Of a stretch of 64,000 bases of DNA, positions 22,690-34,600 are shown piece by piece. The translations under genes were made by a program, and so were the position numbers. The notes beneath the pieces are model-generated. The model did not search any database, was not told the origin of the DNA, and was given only the letters and a program-made list of their open reading frames with translations. How positions within the stretch are numbered: position 1 is the first letter of the stretch; each line of letters opens with the position of its first letter. The DNA is taken from NCBI RefSeq assembly GCF_029227915.1, contig NC_079883.1, positions 26,164,001-26,228,000 of the forward strand. The letters are read 5' to 3'. Source of the stretch: Hydractinia symbiolongicarpus (taxonomy: Eukaryota > Cnidaria > Hydrozoa > Anthoathecata > Hydractiniidae).

Positions 22690-25151
22690 GCCAGAAATCA
22701 AAGATCGACAGAATCTCTAGCAAAGTCTTTTGGAGATTTGATGTTTTCAGGAAAAGTGAACGCGGCATTGAAGCTACTAGCATGTGAAGGAAAACAGGGC
22801 ATATTGCAAATTAATGATGATACTGAAAGAATTTTGAAAATGAAACACCCTGCGGCAAAAGAACGTTTTGATGAATTTCTTCTTCAAGGACCTGTTGAAT
22901 TGATTGATAGTGCTGCATTTAATGAATTAACCGGTGATATGCGATACGAAAAGCTGCCTTGAGAACGAAAGGTGCTGCTGGACCATCAAATCTGGACGCT
23001 GATGGGTGAAGAAGAATATTGGTGTCGAAATCATTTGGTTCATACTCTACAGATTTATGCAATGCTATCGCTAAAATGACTAGAACCTTGTGTATGGAAG
23101 AAATTAGTGAGAGAGTCAATTCTCTAGAATGCTATACCGCTTGTCGCCTCATACCCTTGGACAAATCACCTGGTGTGCGCCCCATTGGTATTGGGGAGGT
23201 ATTAAGACGAATCATTGGCAAATCCATAATGTGTCTTGTTAAAAGCGACGTTATCGATGCAGCTGGAAATCTCCAACTATGTGCTGGACAAGACTCCGGG
23301 TGCGAAGCAGCGGTTCATGCAATGAAGGATATATTCGAAGATGAAGAAACTGATGGTGTACTTTTAGTAGACGCATCAAATGCTTTTAATAGTTTGAACA
23401 GAAGAGTTTTATTGCACAATCTGAAAATTATTTGTCCGAAACTAGCTATTTATGTTACCAACTGCTATCAGACTCAAGCGAGATTATTTGTTACTGATGG
23501 ACTGGAGATATCGTCTTGTGAGGGAACCACTCAGGGAGATCCTACAGCGATGGCAATATATGCACTTGGTATTCGCCCACTGCTAGAACTTTTGATAATA
23601 CACGAGGTAAAACATGCAGCTTATGCTGATGATATCAGTGCTGGGGGCGAGTTAGCCCGCTTAAAAAATTGGTGGCAAATGCTTATCGAAAAGGGCCCGT
23701 TAATTGGCTACTATCCAGAAGCGTCCAAATCATGGCTGATAGTTAAAGCTGACAAGGAGGAGCTGGCTAGTGAGGTATTCAAAAGCTTTAACATCAACAT
23801 AACATCGGAAGGAAGAAAACATCTAGGCGCCTCAATTGGTTCCCTTAAATACAAGAAACGTTACGTAGAAGACTTGGTCAATACATGGGTGAACGAACTG
23901 CTGAGTTTATCAGCAATTGCAGAAGTTCAACCTCAAGCTGCTTATTCTGCCTTTATATCTGGATACAGGCATAAATTTAACTATTATATTCGTACAATAC
24001 CTGGTATTTCGGAGTTGTTGCAACCAATAGAAAATGTAATTCGCACAAAATTGATCCCATCCTTATGTGATAGAAGGGCATGTAGCGATGACGAGAGAGT
24101 ATTGTTGTCTCTTCCGGTGAAAATGGGAGGCCTTGGTTTGATAAATGTTGTTGAAACCTCGAAAATGGAATATGAATTTTCAAAACTTGTCACCAACGAA
24201 CTCACGAAAGAGATAAAGCATCAAAACTTGATGGTGACAACAAGTGCTTTGACGAGCAAACAAATTAAGTCAATGGTTTCCAGGGAAAGAAATGTATTCT
24301 ATTTAAACAAGCTAAAAGATGTGACGACACGATTATCCCAAGATGAAGCAAAATTAAACGAAATTGCAAGGTCGACTGTTGCTTCTAGTTTGTTAACAAC
24401 TCTACCATTAAAAGACCATGGATTTTGCCTGAATAAGCGTGAATTTCTTGACAGTATTTCTTTACGTTACGGATGGAGCATTAAAGGATTGCCACTAGTT
24501 TGTGCTTGTGGCAAACAAAATTCTATTGAGCATGCATTGTCATGTCATGTTGGTGGTTTCGTGAATATTCGACACAACGAACTGCGCGATCTGATGGTTA
24601 CCTTATTGCAGGAGGTATGCAGGGACATACGCTGTGAACCTCCCCTGATTCCCCTGACCACTGAAGCAACTGATTTTCCCCGTTCTGCAGTTACAGACGC
24701 AGAAGCAAGAGCTGACATAAGTGTAAGAAGTTTTTGGCAGAGAGGACAACGAGCATTTTTAGATGTAAGGATTTTTAATCCCATTGCTCCAAGTTATCGA
24801 CGCCAAACAATGTCATCATTATTTACATTCAAGAAAAAGAGAAAAAAAGATCTTATAACAGACGCATCATAGACGTCGAATATGGGACGTTTACACCTCT
24901 GATATTTAGCATCAATGGGGGTATGAGTCGAGAAACAAGTGTTTTCGTATCCAGACTAGCCGACATGATCGCGGAAAAAAAGAGATGAAACAAAGGTAGA
25001 AGTTGTAGCGTGGCTGAGACGCAAAATTTCGTTTAGTTTGGTGCGTTCGGCCATTCTATGTCTGCGTGGTTCCAGAAACTATTCCGTCCGTAGCATGTGC
25101 GACGACGACGTGCGGATTACAAATGAGTTAGCAATAATCCGAGAAAGTTGA
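22690..25151 (+). pseudogene. Broken non-LTR retrotransposon (RT plus C-terminal nuclease-like domain)
   Basis: Reverse transcriptase polyprotein in at least three pieces: about 22690-22962, a long open piece 23019-24872, and a tail from about 24826 to TGA 25149-25151; frameshifts lie near 22955-23020 and 24830. In the long piece (617 codons) RT motif A is LLVDASNAFNSLNR (Asp near residue 118), motif B GTTQGDPTAM, and the catalytic YADD is at 202-205. Further on, a CACG-x-EHALSC-x-RHNE zinc-knuckle-like block (near 24497-24590) is followed by RADISVRSFW and FLDVRIFNP, which look like a PD-(D/E)XK restriction-like endonuclease as in early-branching non-LTR elements. No LTRs or 5' UTR are seen. 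The family is widespread in cnidarian and sponge genomes (general knowledge). Confidence 0.8.
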
Positions 25152-25870
25152 ACTGTTAAATCGATATTTTAGTTTATGTTGTGTCGTTCAGTAATGTTAA
25201 CTATCAATGTTTTTTGTTATCTTTCCACGTATAACGTCTACGTCCTTTAGTGTTGTATTGTAAAAAAATTATTTAGTTAATATATTTCAAACGGATTTGC
25301 CTTTTTAGCCTCTTTTTGTGATAACTACGGCCGTGTGTAAGAGTCTGTTTGAAATGAGTTAGAAACTGCAAAACCGCAGTTGTCATTAGGGAATGATGAA
25401 GAGAGATTAACGTTTAACACATTCTTGATCCGCGTAGTAAAATTTGACTTAAAGTGTCCACTTCCTTTATCTTAATGTCATTTTAAATAATAACATGAAT
25501 GTACAATTAACATTTTTTAATACTCAACAACTAGGGGCTTGGTGATAAGGCTCAATGCCTTTTACTTGCTCCTGCCATTTTAATTAGTGCAATATTAATT
25601 AATAGGTACCCAACCTTGTCCCTAGGACTATTTTTTTCTTAACAGCGCTGGGCTTTTTGAAGGGGGTGGGTTTGAGCTTTTCAATAGCCCGTATTGTGGA
25701 AAAGACCCTTTTTGATCAAAAAATGCTCAGCTTCTCAAAACTTGAACCGCGACAGGCTTTCTTAGGGCAAGACCTTGATAAGTGATATATTGCTTATACT
25801 TGATATATTGTTAGCCAAGGTGGCATAGTGATTTATAGCTTGCGTTATGCCTCCTCAAATTTTCTTCTTA

Positions 25871-26152
25871 AGGGACTGTTTATATGGAGGCAAGCTGGCC
25901 CGGTTAACCAGGCTGCCTCACTTAGGCGAGATCTCGCCATGCTTTAGAAAACTCATAAAAAACGCATGTGTTCATTCATATGAGGAGAGGGCCAGCCATC
26001 TTGCCGAGATCTCTGTTGTTTCCACCGACATCTCGGAAAGGCGGGATGGAATTTTTCCATATGAACACATGCGACATAAAACATATGAACAAACTTTCGT
26101 GACTATTTTCAGCCCGCTTAACCGGGACAGCTGGTCTTATATAAACCGCCTC
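25871..26152. mobile_element. MITE-like element with about 43-bp terminal inverted repeats
   Basis: The left end (25871-25915) and the reverse complement of the right end (26110-26152) share GTTTATAT, then AGCTG-CCCGGTTAA and GGCTG in the same order. A TA dinucleotide flanks both sides, as in TA-target elements. An inner inverted pair (CGCATGTGTTCAT near 25959 and ATGAACACATGCG near 26062) adds to the foldback. The 102-codon open frame through it has no domain. Confidence 0.72.
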
Positions 26153-26833
26153 TAAATAATAAAACGTGAGTAATTCGCGGGCATAAGTTTAAACCCTTGT
26201 ATAGAGAGTAAAGAGACATGTTTACTTTCATGATGCAAAGGTTTTTTATTCCAGCAGTTAAACTGTATATTATATGTTAACGCTGATTGTTTTATTTATG
26301 CGTATGTATGAAGGTGTGTTCTCATCCTCGTCTACAAACAACAACAATGACCGCAGCTATCAAACTCATCAAGAAGGCCCTGGAAAAAGGAGGTTGGTAT
26401 GTCCTGCATAAGTGTACAGGACGTCTCAATGATTGAGAAAACACGAGTTGAATTAACTCTTTAAATAACATGTTCATGTGAACGTATGTTAATACTTTAA
26501 AGAAACATATGCATGGCCGTTCAGCATATATATTTTTATGGTAATACGAGTTGAATTAAATTTAATTTATTGCGTAGAGGACCATTGTAACGACTGCTTT
26601 AGTTAGTTTAATTTTTTCTTAAAAATTGCACGAGAGAAAATGTTTCAGTTTTTAATCTGTAGACGGCCTAAGCATGCAACTCTGAATAAGTTTTATTCGA
26701 TATGTTAACCACATTCGTTAAAACATAATTTTGCGTTGCGCCCCGGGCCACTTCTCTTTAAGGTTGATAATATCGTTAAATTGTGTAACTCATTGCCTAT
26801 TTTTATTGCACAACTTAAATTTCACGGCTGCAA

Positions 26834-27025
26834 TGTTTAGATGGAGAGTCCTAGATTATTACATGCTCATTAAGCTACGGAGACACAATAAGGGTTTGCG
26901 CTCTACCAGAAAACTTCCTGCGCAACATCCAACGGCTCACACAGTGTGGCATCTCTCCTCTGGAAATCGAATCTTAATCTCCCGCACAAAGTTGCGAGAG
27001 TTATAACCACTTTAAGCTATGGCGT
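26834..27025 (-). mobile_element. tRNA-derived SINE, copy 2 (internally shorter)
   Basis: Same family and orientation as 21640-21901. The B-box region reads GATTCGATTTCC on the minus strand (26961-26972) and the A-box side ends near 27025. Internal material of about 60-70 bp present in copy 1 is missing, so the copies differ by an indel or are separate subfamilies. Confidence 0.68.
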
Positions 27026-29464
27026 CAAGTTGAAAATCTCAAAAAGCGCTGAGGAAGAGCAAAATTTTCGTTCGCTTTCTTTTTCAAAGCCTGAGAATTA
27101 AGTTTGCGATATCAATTCGTTGTACCTGACATAAAGAATGAGCCACTGAATTACGACTTACGTTACGACGACCGAAAACCATCCAATTGTTTTCATTTGT
27201 TTATTTACTTTCATTAGGATTTCCTCTCTCAAAGGTTAAGTGAAAACGTCACATCGAAACAAACTCAAAACATTGGTGATCGTATGTCCTGAAGAACATT
27301 TTAGAATTTTTAATAAACAGGCTGAATGGATGTCGCCCAGTAGCTATTATTTAAAAAATTAATGTATATTTCCTACACCTTACTTTTAGTTGTGAAGGAG
27401 CACTTCAGTTAAATATTGATGTTGAGTAAAATGACAATTCAACTCTGAGGTTGGCATGCTCACACTCATTTACAAATTTACTCTTAGTTGTCAGTAGTGT
27501 AATAAAAGACTTTTTTCTTTTATTTTAGTAATGTGTTTATGTAGCTATGTGTGTAAAAGTTATTTTACTCAACCCACCACCATTCCCAGAAGTATCTTTG
27601 ACTAAAGTCCATCCACTGACTGTTGAAAATTGAATAAAAATCCTTAAATTTCCCATTATGTGAATTGGAAAATCAAGAAATTTTGCCAATCATTTTCTCT
27701 AGCTACAAATAAAAAGGCACGATTGTGAATCATAACAACACTGTAGGAACAATTTTTTAAACAAAACTCTGCTCCTGCTTAGGCTCAGGCCACAAAGCTG
27801 CTTTCTCCATGTGTATAATAATCTGCTGTCTAGCAGTTCATATTCTGCCCAGATTGCCAATGTGGCCTGTTTATAAACAGGAAAGTCGGATTATTTACGC
27901 ATGGCTCAATTATGTCGGGGGGATCATATTATGAACCCCGATATAATGGCTGACCAGGCAGGCTGTGATTGGCATTTTCTTCAAAATTTTGCGAACGAAA
28001 CGTAATAAACATGCGAATCATAAATTTAGTTTCCATGAAATTTTGTTTCATTCCAGAACAGCAACAACTTTGATATCATGGGTATTTGCTTCTCAGAAGT
28101 GATAATGAATGATATAAACACCGGTCAGCCCAATTATGTTTGTTCTATAAGTGAAAAATAGTATAAGTGTTGTACACAAGCCGGCCAGTCCTGACTATGT
28201 TGCCCAGATTATGTATTTTCTGCCATGTTTATAAACAGGGCGAGCTGTCGTACAAATCTAGGCAGTGTTCATAATCCCGGAAGAACATCCAGAACTGACC
28301 AACTAACTTATTTTAGGATCATGGAAAGGGGGACACAATTCAATTATGGGAACGATCTAGCTAGGAATCTCTTCCGGCCATCTTTAATATATATGTTTAA
28401 TTTGATGCTAAAGAGGTTAAAAAGAATGTCAAGTTTGTTTAAGTTTAAACACAAAAACAAACAGTCTTGCTAATCAGGTAGAACAAGAACACCTTGTTAA
28501 CACAATCACTAAATCACTGTTCGCTATAAAAACCCTGTGTTTTCTATGCGACTGACAGCTTTTTCGATTAGCTAACAACGTGGTAGTGGCCCCCAGTGGA
28601 AACAATCCACTAACTATAGGTTTTTGTGATTTTCTGGGATGATAAAATCTGGGATTTTATGGGATAATAAAAACGGCTGTGTTTGATAACAAAATGAAAA
28701 ACTAATGTAGATCAATTAAACACAGAAACAAGAAGGAAGGTTCAAAATAAATGATCTTAAAGGGAAAGCATGTAGAATATTTCTGAAAAAGTATCTGAGC
28801 AAAAGCAAAAGCATTTAATGCAAATTAAAAAACTCTTCGCTTAATTTTGTTTCATAAATAAAAACTATACAATGTATATACCATGCATTACCTGGCCTGG
28901 TCTTGCCTGATAAAAATAAGTTGGAACCAATATTGAGGAATTTTTAACGTTTTTCAATTTGTTTCTATATAGCACCACTTATATTTCAGCAAAGTTTATT
29001 CTAAAATTTATTAAATTTATTCTAAAGTGATTTTTGTCTTGATTTTCTCACATATAATACTGTAATATAATGATCTTCCTCTGTATAAATATGGATTTAA
29101 AATTCAAACACATGGACTAAAGCAAAACAAAAATTGGTATCACCAGGGGGGTGGCTGACTGTATCTTTGTTTTACATTCAGTTAAAGTCACAGATCTTAA
29201 CTGAAAGAGAATTTTTATCATAACAAAAAACAGCAATATGACTGACCAAAATCCTAAACTTGTAGGTATAGGTGGTCTAATTTATGTAGAATATTTAAAT
29301 ATTTAAAAAGGTTAAGTAAAATAACTTTTTGAACTCTACTAAAAAGTTCAACACCATTTATCAGTTTGGAATCTTTTAAAGTCATAAATGTAACTATATG
29401 AAGACACTTGGCGTCTTTCAAGTCTTTCTTTTTGTACGAAGTCTGTACACTTCCCTACCCAATA

Positions 29465-29957
29465 ACCTTATTCCATGAAATTAACAAGTCAAGATATTAA
29501 TGCGAATTATATTAAATGTCATGAAATTAAAGTGGTTCAATAAAATTATTTTAAAAAAGACATTTACTTAATGTGGTAGAGCAAGGTTGTTTTCAAAAAT
29601 GCATTTAATTAACTCGAATTTGAGATAATGCGATATTACACGAAGCAAAAATTACGGCAACAGTCAAATCCACGGTAGTGAAGTGGTCTCTTCTGTTGCA
29701 AGGCAATTTGGAAATCAAAATAAAAGTTTTGTTGTTTGGAAAGACATTGTTAAAAATTTTATAATTTTGGAAGAAGGGATGCTTTTAGTTAATTCCATAC
29801 TTGGAAAAAATTCACCAAATTAACAGTATTTTAATTACCGAGTCAGGAAATTAAAAGTCTTTAAATTAACACTGCATTAAATTAATGGTCATTAAATTAA
29901 CGCGAATTTTGAAAAAGTCGCGTTAATTTCACGACTTGTTATTTCATGGAATAAGGT
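29465..29957. mobile_element. Non-autonomous element with long inverted ends
   Basis: The left end ACCTTATTCCATGAAATTAA then CAAGTC is matched by the reverse complement of the right end (29957 inward) over about 40 bp with few changes. Both arms continue into repeated ATTAACGCGA and AAATTAAT submotifs. Size 493 bp with no coding capacity: a MITE or foldback element. Confidence 0.75.
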
Positions 29958-31672
29958 ACTCCCCCTCCATTGTTTTCAAATGTCCCAACCAACTCAATCT
30001 TCTTACTTGGATAACATCTTTCATGCTACCGATACTGTCTTTTCTTTAAAATTAATTGATCCTAAAACAGCTAGTATTAAAATAATCACAACTTTAAAGC
30101 ATTTTCTAAGTAATGAAAATGCCTACATTTTATTATATGTTTTATCATTCAATGTTATTTTTCTATTGAGACACAACTCCTAATACTTCACCAATTGTTT
30201 TGAAGCTTAAACATAAATGTTAAGCTTGGTGTTTAATCTGTTTAGCTTTAAAAGGAACTTCACCTCATTATCACTTATTCCTTACAAAACAATGAATATG
30301 AATAATAATGTAATCAAGAACTGTTTTATGTTTCTTTTTTGTTGCGTAGAAAATAAGAAAAAACTCAAACCTCTCGAATAGCTGACATGGTGTACACCCT
30401 TGTTGTGTAATTTTTCAAAAGTATTATTTTGGTCAAACGTGTTTCAAACTATGATTTGTCAGGCATATGTTCAAGCATAACCCATAGCAAAACTAAATTT
30501 CCCTTACATTTCGTGAAACGCTTTGTAAATAATTTTTTAATCAAAATGTTATCTGAAGTGTTTATTTCGTTAAGTGGATTAAAACTCTCTCTAAATCAAA
30601 CTATCTAACATCTGATTTTGTTAGCTTTCTCCTGTTTTAATTTTGTGTAAAATAACAAACTTCTCTCATAAAACTTCGAAATTGTTTTGTCTTGTATTAT
30701 AATGATCTTTTGTTTTAGTCATGTACTATTCTCGCATTATTTATGTAATCACAAGCGAGACATTCGAGAGAATATGTTTCTGTTATTACAGCAAGAATAA
30801 TGTTTTGAACTTATTAACAATAGATTTATTTACAAAAATGGAAAATTGCTATAATATTGTATCCTGATTTTAGTAAAAAGTAATCGTTGTTAATAAGAAA
30901 GATACACAAGTGAGTGCTTTTGTATTTTATGTTGTTTCTATAAAATAACTACTTTTGTATAAATATACAAACATTCCTAATGAAAATTGATTGTGTTAGC
31001 AACTTCTTTCTTTTCATTATCTAGTTGTCAATATCACCAACTGATTTCTCTCTATATATATAATGTTTGATACAGGAAAAGTCAAACTATTAAATGTTTT
31101 TGTCTTGTGTTTAATAATGTTTTCTAAAAGGAGAATAAGTTTTAAATTGCAAAAATCACCCACTAACAGAATTTATTTTTTTTGAATATATTGTTTGTTT
31201 TATGTTTTTATCTTGTTTATTTTATTGGATAAACTTGTGTATGTGTTTTTGTTTTAATTTCTTTTCCAACATACAATCATAACTTACACCCATAAGTTAT
31301 TCATTTCAGTTGACAGTGGACTTTTAATTAGAAGAATTCATAAATTTGTATCACATTATTAATAACAATATTCAGATGCAAAAAGGAGGTCTCAAGTTCA
31401 CAGTTTTTTATACTCTATAACTTAAAAAAGGCTCCGCTTATAATATGTTTGTAACATGACTTGGCATAATTCCTTTCTTATTTGGGTTGCATTTTTATGT
31501 TGTTTTTATTTTGAAATACTTAGCAGGGCACAAGGCTAATGTTATAAAGGTGACAATTCTTGTAAAAAATGTGTGGGGACATGCAATGTATTTTGTAATG
31601 TTTTTAACTATAGTTTGACTGTATTTAAAGAACATATACATTTATCTGCATGAGTTGATTCAAGAGAAGGTT

Positions 31673-34600
31673 ATGGATGAGGAGGATGAAGCAGCAGTTC
31701 TTGGCCAAGATGTTGTGTTGCGTGAAAAAGACATTCTTAAGGAATTACTCAAGGCTTTACCACATAAAGCTCAACTTGGTTATTCGGGTTTGAAAGAAAA
31801 GTTCATTTCAAGTGGTGACAAAAGTTTGAAGAAAATAATAGCTGCTGCAAAAACGAATGACTCTCTGAAAGTCGAGTACACATGTCTGGATGTTACACCA
31901 AAAACAATTGTACTTGGTTGTAGTCTGGGTATTGCCTTTCTCTACGATCGGAACACAAAAATACTTAGCAGATTTGTCTGTGAGGTAAACATTGACTTTG
32001 GCTATTTTAAAGAGATGCACAGTATGTAACCCATGAAATACACAGGCTTTTAGATAAATTAAAGATAAATTTCTTATTGTGTTTAGAAAAAGCAGATACC
32101 AATTGTTAGTATCAAGTTGTTGGAAGAGCGCAACTTTATTGCGACTGGTCAATTTAGTGGTACTATCACAATATTTCAATATGGAGAAGAAAAAAATGGT
32201 TTAATGAAGGTATGTGTGATTTTGTTTCTTATCTTGTGTTTTGAACTGATCAACTTAGTGAATTCTTGCTTCTCAGAACTTTTTTAAGACTTTTTTTAGC
32301 ATATGTTTGTTCTCAGCATTGTGAAATACACTTCGTATAAATATTTTTTTGCTGTTCGAAATCGATAATGATTTAAAAAGTTATTTCTTGCAGTGGTTGT
32401 TCTATGATAATTACAAAACTCATGCAATGCCATTTTTTGTCAAGCTTGTGTCATCATTATTTTTTTACTGACAAATGTTTTATGTAAATGGATTACTGCC
32501 CCTCTAGATTTTGAAAGTTTGTTACCTTGACTACCATTTTTTCAAAAACTAACATGTTTCTCTATACTTCAATTTGTGTTATTAACCAGAACTCTATTAT
32601 ATACCATTCAAACTGTCAGTTTTTACTGCCTCTGAATAATTAAAATTTCAAGTTGAATTTCAAGGATATCTGACATCTTGTTTTTTTAAAAAATTGAAAA
32701 AAAAACAGGGCCAAAATTAACACATTGTTTTCAGCCTAACTGGTGGCAAAAAAGTTACCTGGGCAGCTGGAAGTTTTTTTAGTGTTTTGGATCGAGTAAT
32801 ATGTTTTTATAGGCCTTTACTGCCCTTTTTTAGTTAATGTATGTTGATCAATCCATTGTAGTGTACACTGACAAACACTTACCTTTATTATAGTGTAAAC
32901 AATGTGATTGGCGTTTATGCTTTTGTTCGAATCTTCGTTTGTATTGATTTGTTTACTTTCCCCAAGTACTACAATGTATATTGGTCTTGTGCATATGCAG
33001 CTAGCTATTTTTATTTGTTATGTTAAAGCTTGACAACTTATAATGAAAAAAAGATTGTGGCAACATTATTTTGCTCATGCACACCACACCAGGGCTGCTA
33101 TTTTAATGTGAGGAATGTACATAAGGTGTAAAATTCCAACATGTGTTTACAAGTTGTGAGGGGTAACTTTAATTTAGACTTACAACTGCTTGTGGGACAA
33201 CAAAGAGTGGAATGTAAACTAAAATTATGAAAGATGGATGCTTTTTCATGAATAAAATACTTCATTTACACAAGTGTAAATGTTTATTGATTATTATATG
33301 AAATACTTATTCCATTGCACAAATAGAATGGAAAATATGTTTAAATACAATCAGAGGAAAAACAACAATAATGTGTCTTCCTCAATTTCTTTATAAAAAC
33401 AATTTTTTAATTTTTATGAACGCACTGCTAATATATATCAAAGTTTGTAATTTGGGAGACACTAGTTAGTTTCTCTTTAACTTTCATATTCTTCCTAAGC
33501 TTCACACTATCACGAGTATGCTCAATAAAATTTTGTTATATATATGAAAACTAGTAGCTGTCAATGAGAGTTCAATGTTTTGTTCTTTGTAAAGCAAAAG
33601 ATGAACAGAAGCTTTAAAACTATTTATTTTGGACCAAAAAACAAAAAATAGCTAATTTGCAAAACTCCTAATAAAAAGATTAGCAATTAATATTGAGTGT
33701 ATTTTTTCATTCACTTTTAAGTACTTCTTATTTTTTCATCTACATTTAGGCAATTCTGAAATGTACTGTGGAATCTCATCATACAGCCCCTGTCACCAGT
33801 ATTTTGTGGACACCTGACAGTATGAAATTGTTCACAGCTGATAGTGAGGGTAATGTCGCAATCACTGTCATCAATATGGACGAGGTAATACCCCAATGTT
33901 GCACATAAATTTTTACATGTAAAAAGTTGTGATAATTTTTTTGGTTACATTTACCTAACACTCTATTAAAAATATTCCCCCTTCAGACTTTAAAACAGCC
34001 ATCTTTTTTTTCTTTTCTCTTTTAGTGTTTTTCAATATTGGAACACCAGAAATGTTGTGCTAATAAAAATATTTTAAGTAATTTTTAAAACAGTGCTGTT
34101 TATAAGACTGAATTAATTCCTAACTACCATTTCCGAATTGTACTCCTCACAGAAGAAATTTACTTATCTAGGGAAAAACACACACTGTCTTTCTTTGCAA
34201 AGAGGATTCTCCTGTGACACAGATGTCATTCTCCCACACTGGCTTACTGATATCAACTCTAAAACGAACCATTATATGGCCTTTCACCACAAAAAAAGTT
34301 GTTCAAGTTGGCATGCAAGAAAGAAAGGTGTAAGTGCGATGTCTTACTCATTACACTGGTGCAAGTAGATTGTTTTAATAAGTAATGCAACTAAATCAAG
34401 TTGTTATTCATCTCTAGCTTTGGAAATTTTGGTGCTTGTTTTTTACCACCTGCAAGTCAACTTCCCACAGATGATCACATTGAAGTATTTGCATCCCGCC
34501 CTGGCTTGCGATTGTGGAAAGCTACAACAGATGGAAAGGTGCTTTCAACGATGATATTCAAAGAATCAATAATGAAAGGTGAACCAATTATAGAAACAAT

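Larger units (their letters stand above)
25152..31672. other. Gene-poor region between retroelement and TECPR2
   Basis: About 6.5 kb of AT-rich DNA with two MITE-like elements (25871-26152, 29465-29957), a second SINE copy (26834-27025) and a region (27860-28240) with two copies of GTTTATAAACAGG and a hairpin ATTATGTCGGGG/CCCCGATATAAT. A possible small first exon, ATG at 26347 followed after about 17 codons by a good gtatgt donor, cannot be tied to a gene. The TECPR2 promoter should lie near the right end. Confidence 0.45.

Noticed and set aside
25847-26155. 102-codon plus-strand frame
   Set aside because: It runs through the inverted repeats of the MITE at 25871-26152; composition is set by the repeat.
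34138-34368. 76-codon frame overlapping TECPR2 exon 5
   Set aside because: The family-conserved peptide is in another frame (34203-34329), which also satisfies splice phase.
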